The notes under the pieces are model-generated. The model made no database searches. It saw nothing but the letters and a program-made list of their open reading frames with translations, and was not told where the DNA came from. Positions 1-7,600 of a DNA stretch of 11,544 nucleotides are shown here, piece after piece. The translations under genes and the position numbers were made by a program. The stretch is taken from positions 1 to 11,544 of the forward strand of contig JAKISM010000070.1 in NCBI GenBank assembly GCA_021648585.1, given 5' to 3'. Position 1 is the first letter of the stretch. Each line of letters opens with the position of its first letter. The DNA comes from Devosiaceae bacterium. GTDB lineage: Bacteria; Pseudomonadota; Alphaproteobacteria; Rhizobiales; Devosiaceae.

Positions 1-11
1 TTAATTAAAAT

Positions 12-43
12 TTGCTTCTTAGTAACTTTAATAAGTCTATAAT
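12..43 (+). promoter_or_regulatory. Putative sigma70-type promoter of the ialB-ialB-rlmN unit
   Basis: A perfect TATAAT lies at 38-43, about 37 bases before the first start codon, which would give a leader of roughly 30 bases. The -35 region is poor: TTGCTT at 12-17 is spaced 20 bases and CTTCTT at 15-20 is spaced 17. A 10-base perfect palindrome, TAAGATCTTA (53-62), sits between the -10 and the ribosome binding site (AGGAAAG, 69-75) and could be a small operator, but nothing else supports that. The AT-rich background makes -10 matches common, so confidence rests on position. Confidence 0.4.
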
Positions 44-79
44 AGAGCAAATTAAGATCTTACTAACTAGGAAAGTTTC

Positions 80-625
80 ATGAGTAATAAATTAGCTAAA
101 TCCATAAAAAATATTAGTGCTTTTGCTGTCGCTATGCTGGCATTTGTTGGTGCACCCATGGCATTTGCACAAGAAGTAACAAATCTGGGGACTTTCAAAT
201 TCTGGACAGCTTGGAAGGGTAAGGACACAGATGGTGTAATTTGCTATATCTCTTCACAGCCCCAAGATAGTCAGCCAACAAATGTAAATCGTGATCCCAT
301 TCATTTTCTGGTTATTCACCGCAAAGGGAGTAATTATTTTAATGAAATTCAAGCGTTGGTTGGTTATCCTATAGAGATTGATTCAAAGCCAATAGCAATT
401 ATTGATGGTAAGTCTTATACGATGACTATAGATACGGAGATTACGGATGGATCGGCTGCTTGGCTTGCTAGTACAAATGACGAAAGAGCTTTTGTTGATG
501 GCATGAAACGTGGTAGAGAACTAATCGTTAAAGGCACATCGCAGCGCGGAACAAACACAACTGACACATATTCGCTTTCTGGTGTAACAGCAGCAATCGC
601 TGAAATAGATAAAACCTGTAAATAG
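80..625 (+). CDS. IalB-family (invasion-associated locus B) secreted protein, copy 1
   Basis: This is a 181-residue exported protein. Residues 1-30 form a Sec-type signal peptide: a basic start (K4, K7, K10), a hydrophobic core at about 13-27 and a likely cleavage after AFA at 28-30, just before QE. The mature part resembles the IalB family: an N-terminal FWTAW aromatic patch (41-45), C55 followed by an SSQP turn, an AAWLAS stretch in the middle, and the C-terminal signature YSLSGVTAAI ending with C180. C55 and C180 would make the single disulfide expected of a periplasmic fold. AGGAAAG at 69-75 supports the start. The family was named from Bartonella, where IalB affects erythrocyte entry, but homologues are widespread in free-living alphaproteobacteria, so a virulence role should not be assumed. 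A second paralogue follows 26 bases downstream. Confidence 0.85.
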   Translation: MSNKLAKSIKNISAFAVAMLAFVGAPMAFAQEVTNLGTFKFWTAWKGKDTDGVICYISSQPQDSQPTNVNRDPIHFLVIHRKGSNYFNEIQALVGYPIEIDSKPIAIIDGKSYTMTIDTEITDGSAAWLASTNDERAFVDGMKRGRELIVKGTSQRGTNTTDTYSLSGVTAAIAEIDKTCK

Positions 626-651
626 TCGAGTTAGCCAAATTGGATTTATAA

Positions 652-1176
652 ATGGCAAAACCACACTTAAAATTAGTGCAACTTATAAGCACTGGTGCTA
701 TTTTAATTGCCCTTTCGTTTACTGGGGCACAGGCACAATCTGTACAATTATTATGCGATTTTAAGGACTGGTCCGCTTATTCCACGTCACAAAGCAATGG
801 AAAATTATGTTTTGTCTTATCAAAGCCAAAAAGCGTTACGCCAGAGCCAGAAAATTATGAGCAATCATATATATATCTTACTCATCGCCCATCAGAAAAT
901 ATTAAATATGAATTTAATTTTGTAGCAGGTTTTACTTTTGCTGTAAAAAGCGAAGCAAAGCTCATTATAGGCGGGCAATCTTATGAATTATTTACCAAAG
1001 ATGATGCGGCCTGGTTGGCTGATAGGGAAAAAAGCAAAGATGTTGCAGGGCAAATGCGTGCTGGCTCAAGCATGAATATTGCAGGCATGACAAAAGATAA
1101 TATAAATATAGTCCAAACCTTCTCATTATCAGGAGTAACCGCCGCTTCACGCTCGATAGATAGGGCTTGTAATTAA
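652..1176 (+). CDS. IalB-family (invasion-associated locus B) secreted protein, copy 2
   Basis: This is a 174-residue paralogue of the preceding gene. Residues 1-28 are a signal peptide with a hydrophobic core at about 11-24 and a likely cleavage after AQA (26-28). Shared features are a W40 aromatic patch, C53 in KLCFVLSKP, the AAWLAD stretch and the C-terminal FSLSGVTAAS with C173 second from the end. Unlike copy 1 it has a third cysteine, C35, near the mature N-terminus, so one thiol may be unpaired or bonded elsewhere. The ribosome binding site is weak (TGGA, 641-644), which suggests translation coupled to the gene 26 bases upstream. The two proteins have clearly diverged outside these motifs, so this is an old duplication and not a recent copy. 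Function is unknown beyond family membership. Confidence 0.85.
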   Translation: MAKPHLKLVQLISTGAILIALSFTGAQAQSVQLLCDFKDWSAYSTSQSNGKLCFVLSKPKSVTPEPENYEQSYIYLTHRPSENIKYEFNFVAGFTFAVKSEAKLIIGGQSYELFTKDDAAWLADREKSKDVAGQMRAGSSMNIAGMTKDNINIVQTFSLSGVTAASRSIDRACN

Positions 1177-1218
1177 ATCTATTTGATTATTTATATGTTT
1201 TTGCTCTAAAGCACTTTT

Positions 1219-2373
1219 ATGGAAAAACAACTTAGCCAAATAATGCCTGTTGATTTAATAAATCTCTCAAAGATAGAGATAATTATTGAACTTGAGAAAC
1301 TAGGCTTAAATAATAAACAAGCAAAAATGCGCAGCTCCCAGCTCTGGAACTGGCTCTATGTTAATGGGGTCACAGATTTTGACCTGATGAGCAATATAGC
1401 TAAGCCTTTTCGCTTAGAGCTTAAAGAGCATTTTTATATAAATCGTCCAAAACTTATTTCAGAGCAAATATCAAAAGATGGCACTAGAAAATGGTTATTT
1501 CGCTTTTTTGATGAAAATAATCCATTAGTTGCGCCAGTTGACGTTGAAACCGTTTATATTCCAGAAAAAACTCGAGGCACGCTTTGTGTTTCAAGCCAAG
1601 TTGGCTGTACTTTAACTTGCTCATTTTGCCATACAGGCACACAAAAACTGGTGCGAAATCTAAGCGCTGGTGAAATTATCTCGCAAGTTTTAATGGCTAA
1701 AGACCTACTTGGTGATTTTCCAAATCAAAAACGCCCAAATAATGGCCTAATCCCCAATGAAAATATCCGAGCCATTACCAATATTGTAATGATGGGCATG
1801 GGCGAGCCGCTTTATAATTTTGATAATGTAAAGCAAGCATTGCTGATTATTTCAGATGGTGATGGCTTAGCACTTTCAAAACGCCGCATCACGCTTTCAA
1901 CCTCTGGCGTTGTGCCAAAAATAAAACCAGCTGGTGAAGAAATTGGCGTAATGTTAGCGATTTCCTTACATGCGGTACGTGATGATTTACGTAACGAGTT
2001 AATTCCAATAAATAAAAAATGGCCAATAGCTGATTTGCTTGAAGCATGTCGCACCTATCCCTCGCTAAGCAATGCTCGCCGAATTACCTTTGAATATGTC
2101 ATGCTTAAAGGGGTTAATGATAGCGATGCAGACGCCAAAGAATTAGTACGTTTATTGGCAAATATCCCAAGCAAAATAAACCTCATTCCGTTTAATATTT
2201 GGGAGAATAGCCCCTATGAATGTTCGGATTGGGAAACTATTGAGCGCTTTGGCGATATTGTAAATAGAGCAGGTTATGCCTCCCCAATAAGAACCCCAAG
2301 GGGGCGTGATATTGATGCGGCTTGTGGGCAATTAAAAAGTAAAAGCGAGCGGGTTAAACGAGATAAGAAATGA
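1219..2373 (+). CDS. rlmN: Dual-specificity RNA methyltransferase RlmN (23S rRNA A2503 / tRNA A37 C2-methyltransferase)
   Basis: This radical-SAM enzyme places a methyl on C2 of A2503 in 23S rRNA and, in characterised homologues, of A37 in some tRNAs. The 384-residue protein shows the whole catalytic set: the 4Fe-4S cysteines C130, C134 and C137 (CxxxCxxC), the two active-site cysteines C123 (in TLCVSSQVGC) and C369 (in DIDAACGQL), and E110 in VETVYIPE, each at the spacing known from the E. coli enzyme. MMGMGEPL at 191-198 is the family SAM-binding motif. Residues 1-75 form the small N-terminal accessory domain. An asparagine/proline-rich insert near 167-182 is tolerated variation. No clear ribosome binding site precedes the ATG, which is 42 bases after ialB copy 2. 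Cytoplasmic housekeeping gene; assignment is firm. Confidence 0.97.
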   Translation: MEKQLSQIMPVDLINLSKIEIIIELEKLGLNNKQAKMRSSQLWNWLYVNGVTDFDLMSNIAKPFRLELKEHFYINRPKLISEQISKDGTRKWLFRFFDENNPLVAPVDVETVYIPEKTRGTLCVSSQVGCTLTCSFCHTGTQKLVRNLSAGEIISQVLMAKDLLGDFPNQKRPNNGLIPNENIRAITNIVMMGMGEPLYNFDNVKQALLIISDGDGLALSKRRITLSTSGVVPKIKPAGEEIGVMLAISLHAVRDDLRNELIPINKKWPIADLLEACRTYPSLSNARRITFEYVMLKGVNDSDADAKELVRLLANIPSKINLIPFNIWENSPYECSDWETIERFGDIVNRAGYASPIRTPRGRDIDAACGQLKSKSERVKRDKK

Positions 2374-2400
2374 TGTATTGTTTGGAGTCACGCACTCTAT

Positions 2401-2468
2401 GTCATCTTGAACGTAGTGAAAGATCTTAAGCGAAGAGTTTTAGATGCTTCGACTACGCTCAGCATGAC
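2401..2468. repeat. Imperfect palindromic intergenic repeat (REP-like)
   Basis: The left arm (2401-2426) and right arm (2442-2468) are inverted copies with a 15-base loop. Aligned with one gap they agree at 21 of 27 columns. The arms begin GTCAT and end ATGAC. The core CTTCGACTACGCTCAGCATG is of the type dispersed in many copies in intergenic regions of proteobacterial genomes (general recollection, no search run). It fills the gap between convergent rlmN and the LysE-type gene and could fold in transcripts from either side, so it may help end or stabilise both. A T-rich tail typical of a classical terminator is missing. A related but partial copy occurs near 10077-10105. Confidence 0.75.
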
Positions 2469-2508
2469 ACAAAGGGATACACTCAATGTGACAAAAAGAA
2501 AAAGTAAA

Positions 2509-3162
2509 TTATTTTATTACCCGTCCCTCAATAGCTAAAATAGCTATTGCAAAAGATGCGAAAACTCCTGCAAAACTCCAGTTAAGGATTTTTTGTATCA
2601 AAATTGAGCGAGTAAGCGCCTTGCCAATCATTTCAGCCATAAGAATAATACAAATAACAATTGGAATAACTATTAATAAAAACTCGAACGCTAAAAACAC
2701 TATTTTTCCTGAAGCATAAGGATCATCTGCGCTAACAAATTGCGGCAAAAAAGTTATAAAAAATAAAACCACTTTAGGGTTGGTAAGATTTATACCCAAA
2801 CCTAATAGATAGCTTTTTAATATTTTTGGTTTAGTGTTTGATTTTTTTATAAGATTAAAAGATCCACCAGCGCGCACTGCCTCAATGGCAAGCCATAATA
2901 AATATATAGCGCCAACAATTTTTAAAGCCAAAAAAGCTGATGGAATAATGCTTAATAATAAAGAGATGCCAAATGCAGCTAAAAGCGTATGAACTAAAAT
3001 TCCTGAAGTAGCTCCTAACATTGAAGCAATACCATGAGAGCGGCCATAATTTATTGTTCTTGAGATAAATAATGCCATATCAGGCCCAGGAGAAATGGCT
3101 AAGATAACACTAGCTAGTGCAAAGACTATAATTACTGATAAATCAGGAATAAAATTAAGCAT
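2509..3162 (-). CDS. LysE/RhtB-family amino-acid exporter
   Basis: This is a 217-residue inner-membrane protein with about six hydrophobic segments (roughly 6-24, 42-66, 66-84, 118-140, 155-177 and 196-212). Family signatures are ISPGPDMAL (23-31) in the first helix region and the LTNPKVVLFFITFLPQF block (126-142), both characteristic of RhtB/LysE exporters that expel amino acids or their analogues by proton exchange. An ATG 24 bases further upstream (3184-3186) is in frame, but the ribosome binding site AGGAG (3170-3174, minus) lies between the two and is 7 bases from the ATG at 3160-3162, so the shorter start is chosen. The substrate cannot be read from sequence. The gene is divergent from argG, which makes a role in amino-acid balance plausible, but that is inference. 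Convergent with rlmN. Confidence 0.9.
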   Translation of the reverse strand: MLNFIPDLSVIIVFALASVILAISPGPDMALFISRTINYGRSHGIASMLGATSGILVHTLLAAFGISLLLSIIPSAFLALKIVGAIYLLWLAIEAVRAGGSFNLIKKSNTKPKILKSYLLGLGINLTNPKVVLFFITFLPQFVSADDPYASGKIVFLAFEFLLIVIPIVICIILMAEMIGKALTRSILIQKILNWSFAGVFASFAIAILAIEGRVIK

Positions 3163-3169
3163 AATAAAA

Positions 3170-3174
3170 CTCCT
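3170..3174 (-). promoter_or_regulatory. Ribosome binding site that fixes the start of the LysE-type gene
   Basis: AGGAG on the minus strand is spaced 7 bases from the ATG at 3160-3162. It lies downstream of the alternative in-frame ATG at 3184-3186, so it can serve only the inner start. Confidence 0.75.
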
Positions 3175-3195
3175 ATAAGTTTGCAAAAAGAAAAT

Positions 3196-3201
3196 ATTAT
3201 A
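3196..3201 (-). promoter_or_regulatory. Putative -10 element of the LysE-type gene
   Basis: A perfect TATAAT on the minus strand, 33 bases ahead of the chosen start codon. No good -35 is visible 16-18 bases upstream (GCTCAA at 17 bases), so it would be an activator-dependent or weak promoter, or a chance match in AT-rich DNA. Confidence 0.35.
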
Positions 3202-3229
3202 GAACTAGATAATTATTGTTGAGCCGATT

Positions 3230-3259
3230 TTGACGTTGCGTTATGAAACATACTTTAAT
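3230..3259 (+). promoter_or_regulatory. Putative sigma70-type promoter of argG
   Basis: TTGACG at 3230-3235 matches the -35 consensus at five of six bases. It is followed after 18 bases by TTTAAT at 3254-3259, which matches the -10 consensus at five of six. The leader to the argG ATG would be about 36 bases. AAGAG at 3291-3295 is a reasonable ribosome binding site. This is the best promoter-like pair in the window. Confidence 0.5.
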
Positions 3260-3301
3260 AATGTCAAATCAAATTCTAAATAAATATTTTAAGAGAAAAA
3301 C

Positions 3302-4516
3302 ATGAGTAAAAAAATTAAAAAAGTAGTTCTTGCCTATTCGGGCGGTCTTGATACTTCCATTATTCTAAAATGGCTAAAAAATGAATATGGTTGCGAGATC
3401 GTAACTTTTACTGCTGATTTAGGGCAGGGAGATGAATTAGAGCCCGCTCGGAAAAAAGCTGAAATGATGGGCATTAAGGAAATTTATATTGAAGATTTGC
3501 GTGAGGAATTTGTGCGTGATTATGTTTTTCCAATGTTTCGTGCCAATGCGCTTTATGAGGGTGTTTATTTACTTGGCACTTCAATCGCTCGCCCGCTTAT
3601 TTCAAAACGCTTAGTTGAAATTGCAAAAGAAACAGGAGCGGACGCAATATCGCACGGCGCAACGGGTAAGGGTAATGATCAAGTTAGATTTGAATTAGCC
3701 GCCTATGCGCTAAACCCTGATATAAAAATTATTGCGCCATGGCGTATTTGGGATTTGCAAAGCCGCACAAAACTAATTGAATATGCCGAGAAAAATCAAA
3801 TTCCTGTACCAAAAGACAAAAGAGGCGAAGCGCCATTTTCAGTTGATGCTAACCTTTTGCATACTTCATCTGAAGGAAAAGTTCTTGAAGATCCTAATGT
3901 TGAAGCGCCTGAATATGTTTATCAGCGCACAGTTAACCCAGAAAATGCACCCGATAAACCTGAAATTATCACTATTGGCTTTGAAAAGGGCGATGCAAAT
4001 TCAATTAATGGTCAAAAACTATCACCTGCCAATCTTTTAACCAAGCTCAACGAGTTAGGCGGCAAACATGGTATTGGACGGCTTGATCTGGTTGAAAATC
4101 GCTTTGTTGGCATGAAATCACGTGGAATTTATGAAACTCCGGGCGGCACAATATTGCTAGTGGCGCATCGTGGCATTGAATCTATTACCCTTGATGGTGG
4201 TGCGGCACACTTAAAAGACGAAATTATGCCTCGCTATGCTGAATTAATTTATAATGGGTTTTGGTTCTCGCCCGAACGTGAAATGTTACAAGCACTTATT
4301 GATAATAGCCAAAAATATGTTAGCGGCGAAGTTACACTCAAACTTTATAAGGGCAGCGCAAGCGTAATTGCCCGCAATTCGCCCTTTTCGCTCTATTCAG
4401 AAGATTTAGTAACTTTTGAAGAAGGCTCAGGCACTTATGATCAATATGATGCGCAAGGCTTCATAAAACTCAATGCACTTCGCCTAAGAACACTTGCTTC
4501 AAGAAAAGCTAAATAA
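3302..4516 (+). CDS. argG: Argininosuccinate synthase
   Basis: Cytoplasmic enzyme of arginine biosynthesis that joins citrulline and aspartate using ATP to give argininosuccinate, AMP and pyrophosphate. The 404-residue length is normal for the bacterial enzyme. The N-terminal ATP-pyrophosphatase P-loop is AYSGGLDTS (11-19). The nucleotide/substrate region GATGKGNDQVRFE (119-131) and SVDANLLHTSSEG (180-192) are family signatures, and LGTSIARPLI (91-100) helps bind citrulline in homologues. The start is supported by AAGAG 6 bases upstream and by the conserved MSKKIKKVVLAYSGG beginning. No other arg gene is in the window, so arginine genes are scattered, as is common in alphaproteobacteria. The LysE-type exporter is divergent from it. 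No convincing terminator follows. Confidence 0.98.
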   Translation: MSKKIKKVVLAYSGGLDTSIILKWLKNEYGCEIVTFTADLGQGDELEPARKKAEMMGIKEIYIEDLREEFVRDYVFPMFRANALYEGVYLLGTSIARPLISKRLVEIAKETGADAISHGATGKGNDQVRFELAAYALNPDIKIIAPWRIWDLQSRTKLIEYAEKNQIPVPKDKRGEAPFSVDANLLHTSSEGKVLEDPNVEAPEYVYQRTVNPENAPDKPEIITIGFEKGDANSINGQKLSPANLLTKLNELGGKHGIGRLDLVENRFVGMKSRGIYETPGGTILLVAHRGIESITLDGGAAHLKDEIMPRYAELIYNGFWFSPEREMLQALIDNSQKYVSGEVTLKLYKGSASVIARNSPFSLYSEDLVTFEEGSGTYDQYDAQGFIKLNALRLRTLASRKAK

Positions 4517-4541
4517 TATAGAAGCCTCTGCGAAACTATAG

Positions 4542-4577
4542 TTAATTTGTTGTTAAACCATCGTTAAGCCCTTTTAA
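4542..4577 (+). promoter_or_regulatory. Candidate CtrA-binding array: four phased TTAA half-sites
   Basis: TTAA occurs at 4542-4545, 4553-4556, 4564-4567 and 4574-4577. The first three are each separated by exactly 7 bases, making two overlapping TTAA-N7-TTAA boxes, the consensus bound by the alphaproteobacterial cell-cycle regulator CtrA. The fourth is offset by 10 instead of 11 bases. The third half-site coincides with the -35 position of a TATAAT at 4584-4589, the usual geometry of CtrA-activated promoters. It sits 38 bases before the GGDEF-EAL start. In DNA this AT-rich a single TTAA-N7-TTAA is expected about once by chance in a window of this size, so the argument rests on the third phased site and the location. 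No CtrA gene is visible here. Confidence 0.5.
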
Positions 4578-4583
4578 GTATCA

Positions 4584-4589
4584 TATAAT
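4584..4589 (+). promoter_or_regulatory. Putative -10 element of the GGDEF-EAL gene
   Basis: A perfect TATAAT, 25 bases before the TTG start. At 17-base spacing the -35 would be TCGTTA (4561-4566), a poor match that overlaps a CtrA-like half-site. This fits an activator-dependent promoter. Confidence 0.45.
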
Positions 4590-4614
4590 TTAATGATAAT
4601 TTCGGGGCAATCTT

Positions 4615-7600
4615 TTGGCTAATAGCAAGGCTAAAACTATAAAGAAATTTGGCAAAAAGCTTAGCAAAAAACGGCTTGGCACAAAAGATCTGGCCAAAAA
4701 TATGGCAACAGACCTAGATAGCATATTGTTTCATGCTTTTCTTGAAAGCATGTCTGATGCTTTCACCGTCTGGAGCGATGATCAAAAATTAATTGGTTTT
4801 AATAAAAAATACGAAGATATATTTTTTACTAAGGTGCGTGGCCTTAAAGTGGGCATGACACTTAAACAGGCGTGCGAATTGTCTGTCAAAAATGGTAATG
4901 GCGAAGGAATTAGCGCCCTTGCTATGTATAGAAAATATTCTGCTATTTTGAAAAAAAATTCTAAACGCTCTGGAAATCAAATTTATGAAACAACGATTGA
5001 AAATAAAATCCTGCAATCAACTTATATTAAAGTTCCAAATGTAGGGCAAATTGTAACGCAAAAAGATATTACACATGAGGTAAAACAAAAGCAAAGCGAG
5101 ATACAAAAAGATAAACAAATAGCAGATCAACATAACTGGTCTAAAGCAGCCCTTGATTCTATGTCGCAAGGCTTGTGTGCTTTTGATGAGAATGAACTCT
5201 TGATAATGTGTAATAAATCCTATGCACAAATTTTTGGTCTTCCAAAAAAGCTAACAAAACAAGGAACTAAATTTGAAGAAATCCTTCGCTATAGAATTTC
5301 TAAAGGACTTATTCCAGAGGGAGAAAGCGCACAAGTCCACCTTAAAAATCGCCTCTTATTAGCAAAATCACAAAAAAAAGAACAAGATTTTGTTGAAATA
5401 ATAAAAACTCGCCATATTCGAGTGCTTAAAAACCCTATTAAGGGCGGTGGCTGGATAGGCGTTGTGCATGACATTAGTGATGAAATTAAAAAACAACAGG
5501 TTGAACAAGAAAAAGACCAGCAAATAGCTAGTCAAAATATCTTAATTAATGCAGCAATTTCTAACATGTCACAGGGCCTATCTATGTTTGGTCCAGACCA
5601 TAAGTTAATTATTTGCAACCCCTTATATGCCAAATTTTATGGACTTCCCAAAAAAATGATTAAGGTTGGTACGCCTATTGAGGATATATTAAAATATCGC
5701 TTGGCGCATAATATGGGTAGCGCAGATGAAAGTAATGAAGTTTTTCTAAAAAGGCGTCTTAAATTCAAAAATGGCAGGTCAACTTCAGATAATTTTATTG
5801 AAAAAGTTGGCAAGCGGCTTATTCAAGTAATTAGAAAGCCAATGGTAGACGGTGGTTGGGTAGCAACTCACCAAGATATATCTGAGCAAAATCAAAAAGA
5901 AAAATTAATAGAGCTTAGAAGTTCTGAACTTGAACAACAAAATGAACGTTTTGATGCAGCTATAAACAATATGAGCCACGGTCTAGCGCTGTTTGACAAA
6001 GATAATAGATTAGTAATTTGCAACCAGCCCTATATAGATATTTATGAATTACCTAAAAAATTATCACAAATAGGTACTAGTTTTTGGGATCATTTAGACC
6101 ATGATGCAACATTTGGTAGGGTTTCTATTGCTGATAAAAAACAGCGTTTTGAGATTCTCAGTGAAGTCTTAAAAACTGACAAACCCATTTCTGGCCCTAT
6201 TAACATGCTTAATGGGCAAATAATATTTATGAACCACCACCCCTTAGATGATGGCGGCTGGATAACAATACATGAAGATATTACCGAGAAAGTTGAAAAA
6301 GAAAAACTGATCGAAATACGTTCAGATGAGATATTGCAACAAAATATGCGCTTTGATGCAGCCGTAAATAATATGGGTCATGGATTGGCTATGTTTGATA
6401 AAGATTACAAACTTGTTATTTGTAATCGCCCATTTACTAAACTTTATAATTTACCACAAGAGCTTTCCAAACCAGGCAAAATCCTATGGGATATTCTTGA
6501 TCATGGTGCAAAATTTGATATGGTTTCTATTGCTGATAAAGAAGAGCGCTTTAAAACACTAGATAAAGTGATAAAATCTAACAAGCCAAGCACTGGGCCA
6601 ATAACTATGCTTAACGGGCAAATTATTTTTATCAACCATCAACCATTAGAAGATGGAGGTTGGCTTTCAACCCACGAAGATATAACTGAACAACATAGGT
6701 CTGAAGAACTTATTCGCCACATGGCAAAACATGACGGATTAACTGGATTACTCAATAGACGGGCATTTCATGAGATTTTACTTGAAAATGAAAAAAATAT
6801 TAAATTTGGTGAAAAATGGGCCGTATTATGCATAGATTTGGATCATTTTAAGCCTATTAACGATAGTTTTGGGCATGCGGTTGGTGACGAAGTACTAAAA
6901 AATATTGCTGGGCGCATTGCTACTTGCATTAAAGATTTTGGATTTGTTGCACGCTTAGGAGGCGATGAATTCACCGTCCTCATAAAACCGCTTTCTAAGA
7001 AGAAAGACATAGAGAAAATTGCCCAAAATATTCTAACTGAGCTAACCAAGCCTGTGTATTTAGATAAAATAGAGGTTATTGTTGGAGCTTCAATCGGAAT
7101 CGCTATTGCCCCTAAAGACGGCAAGAACTCTAAAACACTAATGAATAATGCTGACCTTGCACTTTATCATACTAAAAGTAAAAGACGTGGGAATTATTGC
7201 CTATTTGAAAAAACCATGTCTGATAAACAAAAAGCACGTATTGCCATTGAATCTGGCTTAAAAAATGCTTTGAAAAACCAAGAACTTCAACTTCATTTCC
7301 AGCCATTAATTTCACTTAAAGATAATCAAATTTCATGTTGTGAGGCTCTCATGCGCTGGGAAACTAGCAAAGGAAAAATCTATTCACCATTTGAGTTTAT
7401 TCCTGTTGCAGAAGAAACAGGACTAATTAGGGAAATGGGTAATTGGGCGCTTCAAACTGCGTGTAACAGTGCAGCTAAATGGTCAAATGATGTAAGAGTT
7501 GCTGTTAATGTTTCGCCAATTCAATTTTCAAATAACGATTTAATTGAGCAAGTTTGTAAAGCCCTAAAAAATTCTGGTATTAAGCCATGTCGCTTAGAAC

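Noticed and set aside
80..1176. Reading the IalB pair as evidence of a pathogenicity island
   Set aside because: IalB-family proteins are common in free-living alphaproteobacteria, the genes sit beside housekeeping genes, and no mobile-element or base-composition break is seen.
1202..1213. Small hairpin TGCT-CTAA-AGCA between ialB copy 2 and rlmN as a terminator
   Set aside because: The stem is only 4 base pairs, the following T run is four bases, and rlmN starts 6 bases later; too weak to call.
4517..4540. TATAG/CTATA inverted bases just after argG as a terminator
   Set aside because: A five-base AT-rich stem with a long loop and no T tract; not credible as a terminator.
4593..4622. Nine-codon upstream ORF (ATG at 4593, stop TAA at 4620) overlapping the TTG start of the GGDEF-EAL gene
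   Set aside because: It lies only 3 bases downstream of the proposed -10, so its ATG would be at or upstream of the expected transcription start, and it has no ribosome binding site.
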